A stretch of 64,000 bases of DNA, from NCBI GenBank assembly GCA_916613615.1, contig OU744720.1:77961338-78025337 (forward strand), written 5' to 3'. This stretch comes from Steromphala cineraria (lineage: Eukaryota; Mollusca; Gastropoda; Trochida; Trochidae). This document shows positions 13,426 to 26,521 of the stretch, piece after piece. The notes beneath the pieces were generated by a model that was given only the letters and a program-made list of their open reading frames with translations, made no database searches and was not told the DNA's origin. Position 1 is the stretch's first letter; the number at the start of each line of letters is the position of its first letter. A program made the position numbers and the translations under genes.

Positions 13426-15856
13426 AAAAACATGTATGGTGTCGTTTTTATACGCTTTTATCATTCTTATGTGGATTAGGCAAATACAAATAAGAGTATA
13501 TATATATATGTTATGATATTTGCTGTGAAGTATGAACTTTGTTTGTTTTGCCATCGTTTAATTTTAACTGGGTAGTTAATGACGAATTGTTGGTTTTCCT
13601 ATCTTTTGACTTGGTACAACTTTAAAAAAGCATTTGAAATTGAAACATACTGCAAAACAATGCTTTGATACCAAAAGTAACGACAGTCAGGTGTCAGGTA
13701 TGACAGTTACGACAGTCAAACATTTTTGATGTTTAAAAGAACATACCCGAGTTTCTGCGAGATAAGAAAAGTTAACATACTACCATGGGGAATAGAGAGT
13801 TTCATACAAGCATGGCACTACCTTTGATTGATTACAATAAGTATCTCTATGTAACCTAGTGCAGAAGTTCTGAATCAGGAGAAGCCGTTTTCTCTACTAG
13901 TTACAATTGATTATTTAACTCGTCATTGTTTTTAATAAAACAGAATATAAAACTTCTTTTACTGACCTTTCTTTACGTATCGACAACCGGATAAAGTCAA
14001 AACGTTGACACATTGAACGATGGCAACAGAAAGTACGTGTTTGTCAAAGCGTCGACAGTAATCATTTATGTAACCGTCAAAAAACCTTAAATACTTTACT
14101 GTTATTTTTGCTTCATTTTCATTTATGATATTGAACAAAGTATTATAATTGACACATTTATCCATTCATTAATTGATTCCTGGCTCTAAACGTTGTTATA
14201 TGATTACGATTAAGTTATTCGTGAAGGCAAACTATTTTGAATGAATAAACACATCTTTTTTTGGTCAATCCTTTGTGCATTCACAACATTTGTTTATCAT
14301 ATAAATTTTGTTAACATAATTGTAATTTTTTATTCAATAAGAAGAGATTATTTGAATGGTGAGATTGAATGGTAATGAGTAGAACATACAAAGTTTTGGT
14401 TTGTCTCCGTTTTGATACCATTCGCACGTATAGGTAATTGTAAATCTGACAAGGTTTTTATTTATTTACAGAAGCTGAAAAGCGTTCATTGTGACACAAA
14501 ATTTGGAAATAGTAGATATACATGAATAGGTAGAGCTTATGAATGTAAGAAGATGGTTGGAAGATAATTTATAGATCATCTCTCTGTATCCCAAAATTTA
14601 AGTTTTTATTATCAAACAGCTAAGATAAACTATCTCTTCGTTTTCATCATGCGTATAATTTCAAGTATAAATTCATAAAAAGTTCCCAGAAATAGTCTTG
14701 ATCTCTACCTTACATCGTATCGACAAAATATTGCCAAGCACAAGAGGGTCAAACGCACCAAGGTATATTATATAGGTGCATGGCACAATGAGACGAAGAA
14801 GAGGACAACGTTGCAAGCTTACACTTTATGAGAGGAAATTATATGGCAAGCGTGTGAATGATGAAAACAACGAAACGAATGTACCAGGTATATATGGCAC
14901 AATGATATATAAATATATATCGCCAAGCTTGCAGTTTATGAGTGGAAACATATATCCAGTTTATGTATACAGCTAGCTGGATACATTAAAACGGGTGTAG
15001 CCACCCTGCCCATCCGAGCAGAACCAGCTATTTGGACTGAGAAGGATCACTGGAGTAGCAAGTGCTATATATAGCTGAGGTTTATTGGCCTACTTCAAAC
15101 ACACTCATTCACTGATAAACTGGGACAACACGGACAGTGTGATTTCTTGTGCTGAAAGACTCGAGATGCAAAGTTGTTTTAATGTTAGTACTGGGACGGA
15201 ATCAAAGTGGATCTGACATCGATAATGTTACTTAATCGTGGTATTGACACTATATAAAAGGTATTTGTTAAACCGAACGAATAATTTGAAAGCACAAAAT
15301 GAACAACGTCAAGTGCTATGAAATGAGTACCTGGGGGAAAATAGTTGTAAAAATTGAAAGAATGGTGTAATAATGATTATTATGATTATTAAAGAGATGA
15401 ATCTTCTTAGCAGTAATCCGGATACGGAAACCCAGGTCGTAGAATAAAGAACATGAACATTTTTTCGAGGTTTCAGACTCACGTAGGCCTACATATATTT
15501 GGTAGCTGTGACGATTGAAATCCACGCCCAGATAACTGAAATTCGTCAAATTCAATTTATGAAAAGTCCAAAAGAAAACTCGAACACATATGTGATAGAA
15601 GAATTCTTACAATTCATTTCATGATACAGTGGAATTATATTTGGGTGTACAACATTATGGCTAAAGACTACAACTGTAACAATCCATATTGTCTTCTTGA
15701 AATATGCAGGGTAGTACAAGGTCGAAGCATTAAATCACTATTTTTATGATCGACGTTAATAAAAAACCTCTGAAAGTCTGAGACGTAACTTAAGTCACTC
15801 CTGGCAACCACCATAAAGTAAAAGTCAGATTAACGTCCAATAAATCAAAGTGACGT
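13426..15856. other. Intergenic stretch downstream of REC114
   Basis: No coding exon could be supported. A TATA-like 'ctatatatagc' lies near 15067 on the plus strand, but nothing downstream looks like a gene, so I do not call a promoter. Confidence 0.4.
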
Positions 15857-18800
15857 TCACGTTGACCCGGATATGACCTTCTGAAGGTGAAGGTCGACTT
15901 GTTGCACGAAGGCGGGAAAAGACGGGTCGGTGAGACAAAGTCTGATAGCAGTATCAATATCAGCTGGAGAGATGTCGCAGTGTTGGTAGGCTAGTGGCAG
16001 CTGAACGTTTGGACTTGCATTCGTCACTACCTGGGGATGGAAAAGATAACGTTGAAATCGTTGAAAGATGAAAGACTCGACATTTTGATGATGGCATTAA
16101 GTGTCATAAGAAAAATTACACGTGCATGTCCAGCTAAACAACTCTGTTCATTTATATACAATATCAGAAACTGTTCCTTCGTTATGAAAACGGGCTTCTT
16201 TTTTTTAAAAAGTTACATGAATTGCACCACTTTTCACGGATAAAATGATCGTCAATCTATATACATATATATATATACTGATGTTCAACAGAACAATTAC
16301 ATGAATCGGTTCGAGCTAAAAGAGCAGCCAAGGATTGTTTCTGTGTACATTAAGAAGGCATTGAACACTTGATTGTCCTGGGTAATGAAGACTTTGGATG
16401 ACAATACCCACCTGGCTTACGACTGACCATACCCATCTGGGATACGACTGACCATACCCATCTGGGATACGACTGACCATACCCATCTGGGATAAGACTG
16501 ACCATACCCATCTGGGATAAGACTGACCATACCCATCTTGGATACGACTGACCATACCCATCTGGGATAAGACTGACCATACCCATCTTGGATACGACTG
16601 ACCATACCCATCTGGGATAAGACTGACCATACCCATCTGGGATAAGACTGACCATACCCATCTGGGATAAGACTGACCATACCCATCTGGGATAAGACTG
16701 ACCATACCCATCTGGGATACGACTGACCATACCCATCTGGGATAAGACTGACCATACCCATCTGGGATACGGATAAGACTGACCATACCCATCTGGGATA
16801 CGACTGACTGTCTTGGTAACTTATGTAACATGATGCTAGGGAGGTTTTTGGACATTCTAACATGACTTTTGTCAACCCTATGGGACGCGAATTTCAAGGT
16901 ATGTCCCTATTAGAGTTCGTTCAAGACATTGACTACTAAGTGCCCATAACCTTTTGACACACGTCATTTACTCTGCCACGGCGCCGTTCCCCAAAACAGT
17001 TCACATACATTTGAGAAATGAACCGTTAACTGTTTTATATAATACACAAATCTTTACCAAAATCTTTTGTACTCCAGATCTGACCTATTCATCGCAAACT
17101 AAGACAGGGATGAGAGCACAGAAGAGACAGTAAGGAGACCGGACATATTTGAATAAAGACATCTATGTTATATCATCAACAGAGGAGACAGAAATTGCAC
17201 ATGGCACTTAAACATGACATTTAAAAATATCGGTGAAGTGTGAACAATCGGCTCTTGTTACAACTTCCGAGAATCAACTTTTGATAGATAATAAATAAAT
17301 CATGTTTACGCATAAAACAGCGACAGTATAAAAGTTTAAAAGTTCGTCAGGTATAGTAGAGGGGTTTTTGTTTTCAACATTTTAAATCACAAATTTTGCA
17401 AACGGGGATTGTGATACTGTTGTTTTCTTATTCAATCATTCACAAACTATCCTTGTAGAATGTAGATTTTCAGACTTTGATATTAAAATAAGAACCTTTT
17501 TATTGAAAGGACGTAATTTTGTTAATTTTTATAAGTTTTATCTTGTGTTTGGCTCACCATCGTGAATTATAGCAATTGTTCAGTTCATCTACCTGAGCGA
17601 GTTTGCCGAGTGTCACTTCCCCTGACAGAGTCTCTTTAACCTGGCTGGTGCTGCATGTGTCCTGGTCTGCATCCTGACTCGTGGCAAGTTGCTGTTGGAG
17701 GGACGTGAGTTAAAGTGTAAACCAACCAAACAAAAAAATAAAATGTTGAATGACTGAAATTTTGTCGATATGCGTGTTCAAAACAGGGTGAACGGAGCCA
17801 CCTAAATCGGTTGGTACGAGAAATCTAGTTCAAGTTTTTGAATTATCTTTAAAAGGTAATCTGATCTCAGTGTTCAAATAACTACATAACTAAGTTTGTG
17901 TGCTCTGTATATCGTAAGTTACACAGTCATGTGGTACCAACCTCTAAACAGCCAACTAGAGGGACCAGCATAAAGACTTCCAAATGGTTAATAAAAGAAA
18001 ACATTTTTGAAATACTGCATTATACTTCGAAAGTCATGTGGTAGCGCCCCCAAAACATATGATAAGATACCAGTAAAAAAACCTTTTCAATGACCATTAA
18101 AGAAAATAAGGAACCTTTTAAAAATACTGGATACAGGGATAAATTGGCTTATACTACGCAATGCGCGATGATGAAAATGTAGAATTGATCATAGTTTACG
18201 AAAGTGCTTCAGACACATAAAGAAATTTAATGAAAGACGAACAAAACATGATGAAATAGGGCTGATGAATGTTCCTTATAAAAATGTTAAACGTGTTATC
18301 AAGAAGGAGAATTTAAGAAAGAATATCAAACCGTTTGCCATTTATCAAAAGACTCGTTACAAACAACACTTTATATGATTAAAACTCAAATGATGCGACT
18401 CTTGCAGACAAAATCCACTTCCAAAACCAGTTTTATCATTATGATTAGTTGTTCCCAAAAATCAAGCTACCCAAATGACAAGCCACAGGTAAGAAAATCA
18501 TAGAAAAACTGGTTCAGAAACTTCAATGATTAAAGTGACAAAGTTGATATATCTTAAGATATAACTTAAACTATCTACAACCGGAACCTACTCCCCAGGA
18601 TGAGGCATATATACCTGAGCCTGATCTGTTTGAGATGTTGACTGGTTAACCAGTTTGACGGGGAAGAACTTGGCCAGGCACTCCGCGCAGTGTCTGCACT
18701 GGTCCTCGGGTGTTCTGCCCTCACTGGCGTAGAACTTCAGACGGAACCTCCGGGTCTCATTCTGAAAGGTAACGGCGATATCAGTCAGTATTGTTCCTAG

Positions 18801-21800
18801 TTGATCAGCTGAGGGGGCCATTTCGGCAAGTTTTTAGCAGATGGGCCCTTTTGCAATGATGAAAGTTTCGTATAACTAATAATTTCAAGGGACACCAATA
18901 CAAAAGGAAGGGCAAATTTCCTCGAAACACCCTCTATAACAGTACTACCAATTGTTTAAACTCAGACTAGTTAGTATTACTATCTCCCGCCACTTAGTGG
19001 AAGGGGGATATAGGTTTGCGCTCCGTCCGTGGCCCCTTCCGTCCGAGTTAAAGTGGGCAGTTTTTTTCAGAAACTATTTCAGATAGGACAACCAAACTTG
19101 TTGTGTGTCTTCATTGTATCAATACATTGACGGAGTTTGAAAATCAGACTAGTCAGTATTATTTTGACCAACACATAATCACTTGAAAGTCTTGATCTGA
19201 ATTGTAAGGGCCAATTTCAAGTAGGCTCCTTTCTTATAATTAATTGATACAGTAATTGTTATCAAATAGACTGAATAGATATGAGTCGTTACCACCAAGA
19301 TCATCGACATGTCATCGATATAGATTTTAATAGTCTATGATATGCAGCGAGATAATATGATAATCATCTGAAATCTGTCGATATAATAATTGGCATTATT
19401 GCATTCATGAATTATCTGCTACAACCTGATGCCTTATTGTTAAAGCCCAACAAAGATATTCGATGCCCTGTGATTTGAATAGAAAAAGGTGAGCATTTCG
19501 ATTCTCTCATTATTCAGATACCTCTTAAAGAAGTAATCAATTATTATTAATGAAAGAAAGCAGTAACATTATTTTACATAATTTTGATGTATGAATACAG
19601 GAAGTTGTAGAAACAAATATGTCAAAAACGAGACTCTGTATAGTTAAATGGACAGGACCATGTTTATAATTGATAACAGTCATGATATTGGCCAAACATT
19701 CACATATAGTGTGATGGAATGATAAGTGCTATAAAACATGGAAGCAACCAGAATAGGGTTAGCATTTACAGCTAATTTTATAACAAAACAAAAAGAATAT
19801 CTATAAAGTAAGAGAAGCGTATCAAAATGAAACATTAGTCTGTGGTATGTAAACCAGATGAGCAGATAAGAGAAGTGATACACTTACTAAGCTCTAAAAG
19901 TCTGAACACGACTCTTGACAGTTTGATGACATGACTCTGGAATGCGAGTTTCTCTCAAGATAGTGTCAGTATGTGTCTGTCAAAACTTAACTGGGCGACA
20001 TCATTATAGTCTACTACAGTGAATACCATCACCGTTACAGTATCTGTTATGTGGGTTGCGACACAGTGTGTTCCGTCAGATAGGAAGGTGATCGTATAAT
20101 GTCAATACAGCGCATAATCAATCTTAATAGATTTAGGGCAACAGGTTTTGATTGTATTTAACAGATATGGAATTATTGATCTAATTTTATTAGAGCTGTG
20201 ACATTCCTGGTATTCGCGAATCGTGATACTTAATCTGACAATACACGTATCGTGATACGTTCTCTGTATCGTGCTACGTATCGTGGGCTCTTTAAAGGCC
20301 TATTTTGGCTAAAAATCAAAGGATTCATGAAAAGTTAATGTTTTATTTTTTTAAATACCTTGAAATAGCGTATCGTAATGTGTATCGTATCGCTATGAGA
20401 TATCGTGATAGGTATCGTATAGTGAAACATCTGTATCGTCACCCCTCTAAAATTTATTTAGATTGGATAATGATATTTTAAAAGGATGTAGAAGAAAGAG
20501 AAGATCATTGTATGATAATGTTATCTGATGCATCGGTGTAATATATAGAAGTTCACTGAAGGACGGTCAAAGAAGAGATGCGATTCAACACAAGGAAATC
20601 ACGCGAACTTTCACGATATCATAGATTGTCTTCCCAGTTAAAGTTTCAAGATAAAAGCGAAAAATGAATCTAAAACAAGGCTAGTTAGAAATGAAAGACA
20701 ATCATTTCCCCCAAAATAAACCTAGAAAACAATCAAGTTTATCAGCTGTCTGAGGCCAGAAGTGCCTCATTCAATTAATATACCCTAGGCAATATCAAGG
20801 ATCTTATAGTATTAAAAATCGAATATCGCTTGGTCCAATATCATGATAACTGAAAATAAAGTTCTCTCCTCCCACTTCGATAAGATACAATGCGAACTTC
20901 CTTTTCAATACGACAAATAGTGAGAGTAAGATATGGACAGATGGCTAGACGTGTGTTGATAGCAACAGATAGGTAATGCATTGTTTTGTTGAATGAGACA
21001 GATAAGAGGAGGTATTTGTAAATGCGGGTACATATGTAGATTGAAGATGAATGAAACTGATGGGATTTAAAAACGTGCTTATTTGTGTAAACAGTTGTAG
21101 ATTAGGAATGGATGGAAAGTATGGGTTCACTGGTTGAGACAGATGGATAATGGATCGATTTAAAGATGTGCTCATTTGTGCAGACAGATGTAGATTAGGA
21201 ATGGATGGAAAGTATGGGTTCACTGGTTGAGACAGATGGACAATGGATCGATTTAAAGATATGCTCATTTATGAAGATAGATATGGATTAACAATGGATG
21301 GAAAGTATGGGTTCACTGGTTGAGACAGATGGATGATGGAGGGATTTAAAGAATAAAGACGTTGTCATTTGTACAGATAGATAAGTAGATGAAGGATGGA
21401 TGGAAAGTATGGGTTCACTGGTTGAGACAGATGGATGATGGAGGGATTTAAAGAATAAAGACGTTGTCATTTGTACAGATAGATAAGTAGATGAAGGATG
21501 GATGGAAAGTATGGGTTCACTGGTTGAGACAGATGGATGATGGAGGGATTTAAAGAATAAAGACGTTGTCATTTGTACAGATAGATAAGTAGATGAAGGA
21601 TGGATGGAAAGTATGGGTTCACTGGTTGAGACAGATGGATGATGGAGGGATTTAAAGAATAAAGACGTTGTCATTTGTACAGATAGATAAGTAGATGAAG
21701 GATGGATGGAAAGTATGGGTTCACTGGTTGAGACAGATGGTTGATGGAGGGATTTAAAGAATAAAGACGTTGTCATTTGTACAGATAGATAAGTAGATGA

Positions 21801-23928
21801 AGGATGGATGGAAAGTATGGGTTCACTGGTTGAGACAGACAGATAAGTAGATGAAGTATGGGTAGTGAAATATACCTTAGAAAACAATCAAATTTATCAG
21901 CTGTTTCAGGCCAGAAGTGCCTCATTCAATTAATATACCTTAGGCAATATCATGGTTCTTATAGTTTAAAAAATCGAATATCGCTTGTTGAGCCAGATGG
22001 ATAATGGATGGATGGAAAATACGTGCTCATTTTTGCCGGTTGGGACATAAGTTTTGTATGGAAGAAGATCGGGTTTATTGATATATTCAGCTTGGTAGAT
22101 GATGGATGTAGGGACGGACGGCTTCTTCATTGAGAGAGAGTGGAAAGGAAGGGCGAAGTAAAATGTTCCCACCTTGACCTTGTACATGAGGAGCATACTG
22201 TCCCGTTTCGTCATGGCTCTCATCCAGGCTCGCGCTGTCAGCAGGTTGTGGCTCTCCTATTCCGGGATTGAGATAAAATCAACATTGTTTCTCGCTAAAA
22301 CTCCCCAAAACGTGCTCTTACAGACATTGTAAGTAAGAAACGTTGCTCTGGTATGTAGAATTCATATATTACATTCTCAAAAACGGAAGTTTTAATTCAT
22401 GGGGAAAATATCCATGAATGAGGAATAATTTTCATCTGAAAATCCATGAAATGCTGGGTTTTGGAGGCGTAGGATAACAAATGTCGAAACTTTTGTTACT
22501 TTTGTGAACTGAGATACTCAGATTATAAGGCTGTCAATAATGATAACAGAATACTGATACAAGTAATGATTAAAGGGCAACATGTATATCGCAGAAGAGT
22601 TTGAGTTGATAGCCCTTTGTACTGTGGCAATGGAAGATCAAGATGGGAGATGAAGAATTAGATGGACCATACCATGACTGCAGAGCCGCGACACAGGACG
22701 AGCACGCTGGAATCTGTCAGGGTCAGCATCATTTCACCCACGCTGTCGTCATATTGCTACAGATGAGAGAAACATAAGAAAGGGAAAGTTTATCTGACAT
22801 CACGGTGATTTAGTATACGTCGTGTAATATATAGAGGATATCTGTCTTTTCTTGACTAATACCATGTTTATCTCATCGAGTGAGGTAGAAAGTTTATATT
22901 TTCACGAGTGGCGCAGCCACGAGTTAAAATATTTAACTTGTCTACCTCACGAGATTAGATAAACATGGTATTTGTCAAGAATTGACAGATATTCTATTTA
23001 TTATATGATTAAATCCTTCTAATTACGTCAAAAAGGCCAATTTCATGTTGAGCGGCCGCTTGGAAGAGCCCGTCACCGCAGTAACAGTGTGACGTCATAT
23101 GAAAATTCATGACGTCAGGCCATTGTTACATGACGTCAAAGTCTTGAACTTGACGTCACTCGAGTGGTGATAAAGTTTATCACCACTCAGTAGAGTGGCG
23201 ATAAAGGTTATCACCACTGTAGCCAGATAGAGGGTTTATTTCACTGATAGAACAGAATATCTCACCCTCAATCATATAATAAAACTTGATAATTCTTGAT
23301 TCAAACATTACAGAGCCAACAATACGAATAATAAAATGATCAATAATGACTCAATAATTCGTAACACGTATCAAATAGTCGTGAAATTCACATCACGCTG
23401 TCAAACATTTGAATTCAGAATTAATTTTAGATATTAATAAAAAAAAGTATCGTTTTCAATTGCAAGACCTGCCTTTCTTCAACTGCAAAAGTGGCCATGA
23501 CATGACAAATTCAGTGCCGATGACTTGCATATTCCCTAAGTTTCCAACTTTCTATTATTTTATCCTATCACCATCCTGTCTCAGGGTACGAATGTTACGC
23601 TTACTCCACTTGTCTGTACCCTGGGCTCAAACCTTCTCGATAAAATTTCAACGAGAAAATAATTTGATTGGCTATATCCGAAGTCGGACCGCGCGAGCGA
23701 ATCTAGCTTCTGAGCTCAGGGAACAGATTAGTGGAGTTATTGCCCTGAGACAGGATGTCCTATCACTCACTCTCTCTAGGCAGGGAAGTTATCTTGCATC
23801 TAAGTTGAAAAGTTGTATTGAAACCCCCAACCCCTAGGCGACAATGTACAAACCTTCCATTGTCCAGCGCCGGAGTCACCAGTGTTGAGGTAGCGAGCGT
23901 ACTTCTCCACCTTCCACGCACCTGTCAT
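15857..23928 (-). CDS. REC114: Meiotic recombination protein REC114 homologue (six exons)
   Basis: Exons on the minus strand are 23928-23854, 22756-22673, 22256-22173, 18761-18615, 17691-17593 and 16030-15857 (stop TGA). Every intron is GT-AG and phase 0, and the joined product is 220 residues. The ATG at 23928 follows an in-frame TAA at 23938-23940. Recognisable segments are WKVEKYARY at the N-terminus, a beta-rich middle (MMLTLTDSSVLVLCRGSAVM, ESHNLLTARAWMRAM, RRFRLKFYASEG) and a conserved C-terminus LCLTDPSFPAFVQQVD. REC114 family members have an N-terminal PH-like fold and a C-terminal helix that binds MEI4. Together with MEI4 and IHO1 they support SPO11/TOPOVIBL break formation on meiotic chromosome axes. 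The product is somewhat shorter than the human protein (about 266 residues). Introns 3 and 5 carry minisatellites. Identification is from recalled family features, not an alignment. Confidence 0.82.
16410..16812. repeat. 25-bp minisatellite in the last REC114 intron
   Basis: About 15 copies of a 25-bp unit ('tgggataagactgaccataccc' plus 'atc', with aag/acg variants) lie inside REC114 intron 5. Because 25 is not a multiple of three and the unit has no minus-strand stop, all three minus frames are open and spell the same rotating 25-residue peptide (YGQSYPRWVWSVLSQMGMVS and so on). I read this as an arithmetic artefact of the array, not a gene. Confidence 0.92.
18974..19090. repeat. Fragment of a dispersed mollusc-type repeat
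   Basis: The run 'tatctcccgccacttagtgg' followed by 'ggatataggtttgcgctccg' and 'tccgtccga' has the look of a dispersed repeat I associate with mollusc genomes. Its boundaries are unclear. It lies in REC114 intron 3. Confidence 0.45.
21018..21296. repeat. 93-bp tandem repeat, older part of the array
   Basis: About three units contain 'gatggaaagtatgggttcac' and 'tggttgagacagatgga', with anchors at 21111, 21204 and 21297 (period 93 bp). They continue directly into the 102-bp array. The repeat sits in REC114 intron 3. The minus strand is open here, but there is no splice or homology support for a coding role. Confidence 0.85.
21297..21850. repeat. 102-bp tandem repeat, younger part of the array
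   Basis: About five nearly identical 102-bp units ('gatggaaagtatgggttcac', 'gagggatttaaagaataaag', 'acgttgtcatttgtacagat'). The unit is the neighbouring 93-bp unit plus about 9 bp. Both periods are multiples of three, so a minus-strand frame stays open for about 199 codons, but it lies in REC114 intron 3 and looks non-genic. Confidence 0.9.
22812..23285. repeat. Nested foldback element in REC114 intron 1/2 region
   Basis: An inner palindrome pairs 'taccatgtttatctcatcga' with 'gagattagataaacatggta', and 'gtgaggtaga' with 'tctacctcac', around 22856-22970. An outer pair ('tattatatgatt' near 23000, 'aatcatataata' near 23270) encloses a second segment holding several 'tgacgtca' motifs. It looks like a composite TIR element. 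It overlaps the upstream part of intron 1, not an exon. Confidence 0.6.
23572..23758. mobile_element. Palindromic MITE with 9-bp target duplication (family M, copy 2)
   Basis: The 187-bp element starts 'catcctgtctcagggtacga' and ends '...gagacaggatg'. It is flanked by the exact 9-bp duplication TCCTATCAC (23563-23571 and 23759-23767). It lies in REC114 intron 1, about 95 bp from the first exon's donor. Same family as the elements at 11167 and 51074. Confidence 0.9.
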
Positions 23929-24054
23929 CCTGGAGTCTTAACATAAATTGAATCTATATCCACCATAAATCATCATTCAATGCTCTTTAGCTTTCGAATA
24001 AATAACTAAATGCTTTTCAATCCTCCGCCAACAAACGTTATGTCGTAAAAAAAC

Positions 24055-24690
24055 TTTACCAAACCTCTGTTGAAATACGAACCCTTCTCGGGCTTTCTGC
24101 AGATCCACTTAGATCTGATGAATTTCAACCGAGGAAAGAACATTTGTTTTGAAAGCTTGCTTGTAGTAATCGAGGCCTATTTGAATCATGTAGAGGCCAT
24201 ATACAACGTGACCGTGTGATCTGGCAAGTTGAAAGGTGCACGGTCGAATTAATTTTGTTTTCAAGAAGCATTCGGAAATGACTGGATCTTTCAAAGTCAT
24301 TACTTTTGAAATGGCCTCGCTGATAGTACAATTTTCGTATTATTTTTTACCAAACCTCTGTTGAAATACGAACCCTTCTCGGACTTTCTGCAGATCCACT
24401 TAGATATGTACCGGGATATTTTTATTACCCCAAGCTATCTGATGAATTTCTACCAAGGAAAGAACTTCTTGTGTTGAAAGCTTGCGTGTTGTAATCGAGG
24501 CCTTTATGACTCATCCATACGCGTGTTCTGGCAGGTTGACATTCGGAAATGATTGAACTTTCAAATTGATTATTTTGAAACGGCCTCGTTGATTTTGATT
24601 GCACATGAAATGATCCAACCACGCTTCTCGACCCGAGGTCGGGAACTAGTAGCCCAGCGGATAAGTGAAATAATTGTGCACATCGTGATG
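24055..24690. repeat. Two tandem copies of a ~290-bp repeat upstream of REC114
   Basis: The segment 'taccaaacctctgttgaaat' with 'acgaacccttctcgg(g/a)ctt' occurs near 24057 and again near 24347. Both are followed by related stretches ('gaaagcttgc', 'tgtagtaatcgaggcct', 'cattcggaaatga'). The copies have diverged. No promoter for REC114 can be picked out here. Confidence 0.7.
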
Positions 24691-26490
24691 CAAGCATGAA
24701 ATTTGGCATGATTGTAGTTTATACCTGTCTTATAACATACAGATCGAGATCATTTTTTTCATTTTTTGGGTGATATGCAAATAAATCCCTTCTTCTTATC
24801 ATTCTCCTAAAAGGGTTCAACTCATGAAGATTTAGATAGACATGCAGATAACTTGAGTCTCACTTCAACATCACAATTACATGTACAAAATAAAATCATT
24901 TTGTGTCAATATGAACAGATAGTTGAAAGCAGATATTATTGTATAAGTAGAATTGAATCACAAAATTCAACACGTGGCAAAAACTTCCTAAAACAAATTT
25001 CTTCTTTTTCTAATTGAAATCTTGTGCAGCAGAAAAGTGAAAATCCAATATTTGTTCATGTCCAGCACAATTCAACCAGACCGGTCGACCTCCGGGTTGT
25101 ACCTGTTGGACTTATGAAAAGAAGCACGTAGGAATGCTTTTGACCTCACCAGCAGAATATTGATACTTGATTGATGGTTATCCTTTATATCTTAAATATA
25201 TAGTTTCATTTGTAAAGTTTATCTTCTGATGACAAGTCCTAGAGAGATGATCAGCTACAGAGTCGGTGTCTGTTTTTTTTCCCAAAATAACATACTAACG
25301 GTAATCTATTTTCATGGCGTAATTCCTCTATGGTTTAAATCAAAGAATACAACTATTTCTGACATGCATAAATGTTAATAAATGTTTATGTTACAGTTTG
25401 TTTACATGCAATCGTCTGTGTTAGTTATAAGCGCAACTTCAAGGGGATATTATTCATGAAAATGTATCTGGCTCATTATTTATGAGAGGAGATCATACAT
25501 TGAACTATCGTCCTTTCATTCATTCTTAAAGCTGCATTTCATCAATTGCTGCCAACTCTTGTTCAAGCTCTCCAGCAGAGTTATCGCAAACCCTATTTGG
25601 AAGGTTGGTAGTTCAAGAAATCATATTGAGTATTATATACTCAAATATGAATTCAACTGTTCTGGTTTGTTTTTTCAAACTAAAAACATAATGATATGAT
25701 TGTTTAAAAAGATGCCTCTTTGAGAGTTCCCCCAGCTTCCAAGTTAAAGGTCCATGCCAGACCCAATTAGCGCTATTTAGTTGTTGGCATCTAACCAGGG
25801 ATTGACCCAAAACATACATTTAACAGCCCTGGTTTGCATATTAAACTCTATAAAACCCATTAAATTCAAATATAATGTGGATATTCTTTTATTATATACT
25901 AGTGGTAAAAAGACTGGATGGAAATTGATGACAAACCATTGGTTTGTAGTTCAAGCAGAGTCTTGAAGACCTAAATACTGTTGCGGCAGTCCTAGTTTTA
26001 GCGTTATGACGTCTGTAGACCTAACCGTTAAAGATAGAAATACATGCATAGAGAGAAAAATGATCAGTTTTGAATTTCCAACACTGTTCTTTATGATAAG
26101 TAAGTATTTTAGTGTTCAGACATTTTTTGGGAGCAAAATTAGTGAAAAAAATCACCTTTTTTCACTTTTTTACCCCAAAAATGAAAAATATGAAAAATTT
26201 GCAAGGCCTCTCGATCTGTATGTTATAAGACAGGTATAAACTACAATCATGCCAAATTTCATGCTTAAAGTTCACTTATCCGCTGTACTGCTCGTATTAC
26301 AACAGCTATAGATTGGATCAGGGTTTTATGAAATGGAGGAAAGAATCGTAACTTCAGTCTATTGAGCAGCAGGTTATTTTGATTAGGCCTATAGGCCTAA
26401 TTGGAGATATTTGGAGATCAAGATATCTTTTTTGTCAGAATATCACAATCATTGATATTTGAGTATCAAAGTTTCTCCCAGATTGCCAAC
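24691..26490. other. Gene-less stretch
   Basis: No supported exon or bounded repeat. Sequence near 26210-26290 ('aagacaggtataaactacaa', 'tcatgccaaatttcatgctt') resembles the reverse complement of sequence near 24690-24730, so part of it may be another copy of the repeat at 24055. Confidence 0.4.
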
Positions 26491-26496
26491 ATCTGG

Positions 26497-26521
26497 ATAT
26501 GGTTGGTTGGTTGGTTGGTTC
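26497..26521. repeat. (TTGG)n microsatellite
   Basis: Five to six perfect GGTT units in a row. Confidence 0.9.

Noticed and set aside
15060..15110. TATA-like box 'ctatatatagc' that could be a plus-strand promoter
   Set aside because: No downstream exon or conserved start could be found, and AT-rich DNA gives such matches often.
16316..16897. Three overlapping ORFs of 128-193 codons on the minus strand
   Set aside because: All derive from the 25-bp minisatellite in REC114 intron 5 and encode the same rotating peptide.
21288..21887. 199-codon repetitive ORF, minus strand
   Set aside because: It lies within a REC114 intron, is generated by a 102-bp satellite with length divisible by three, and has no start context or splice sites.
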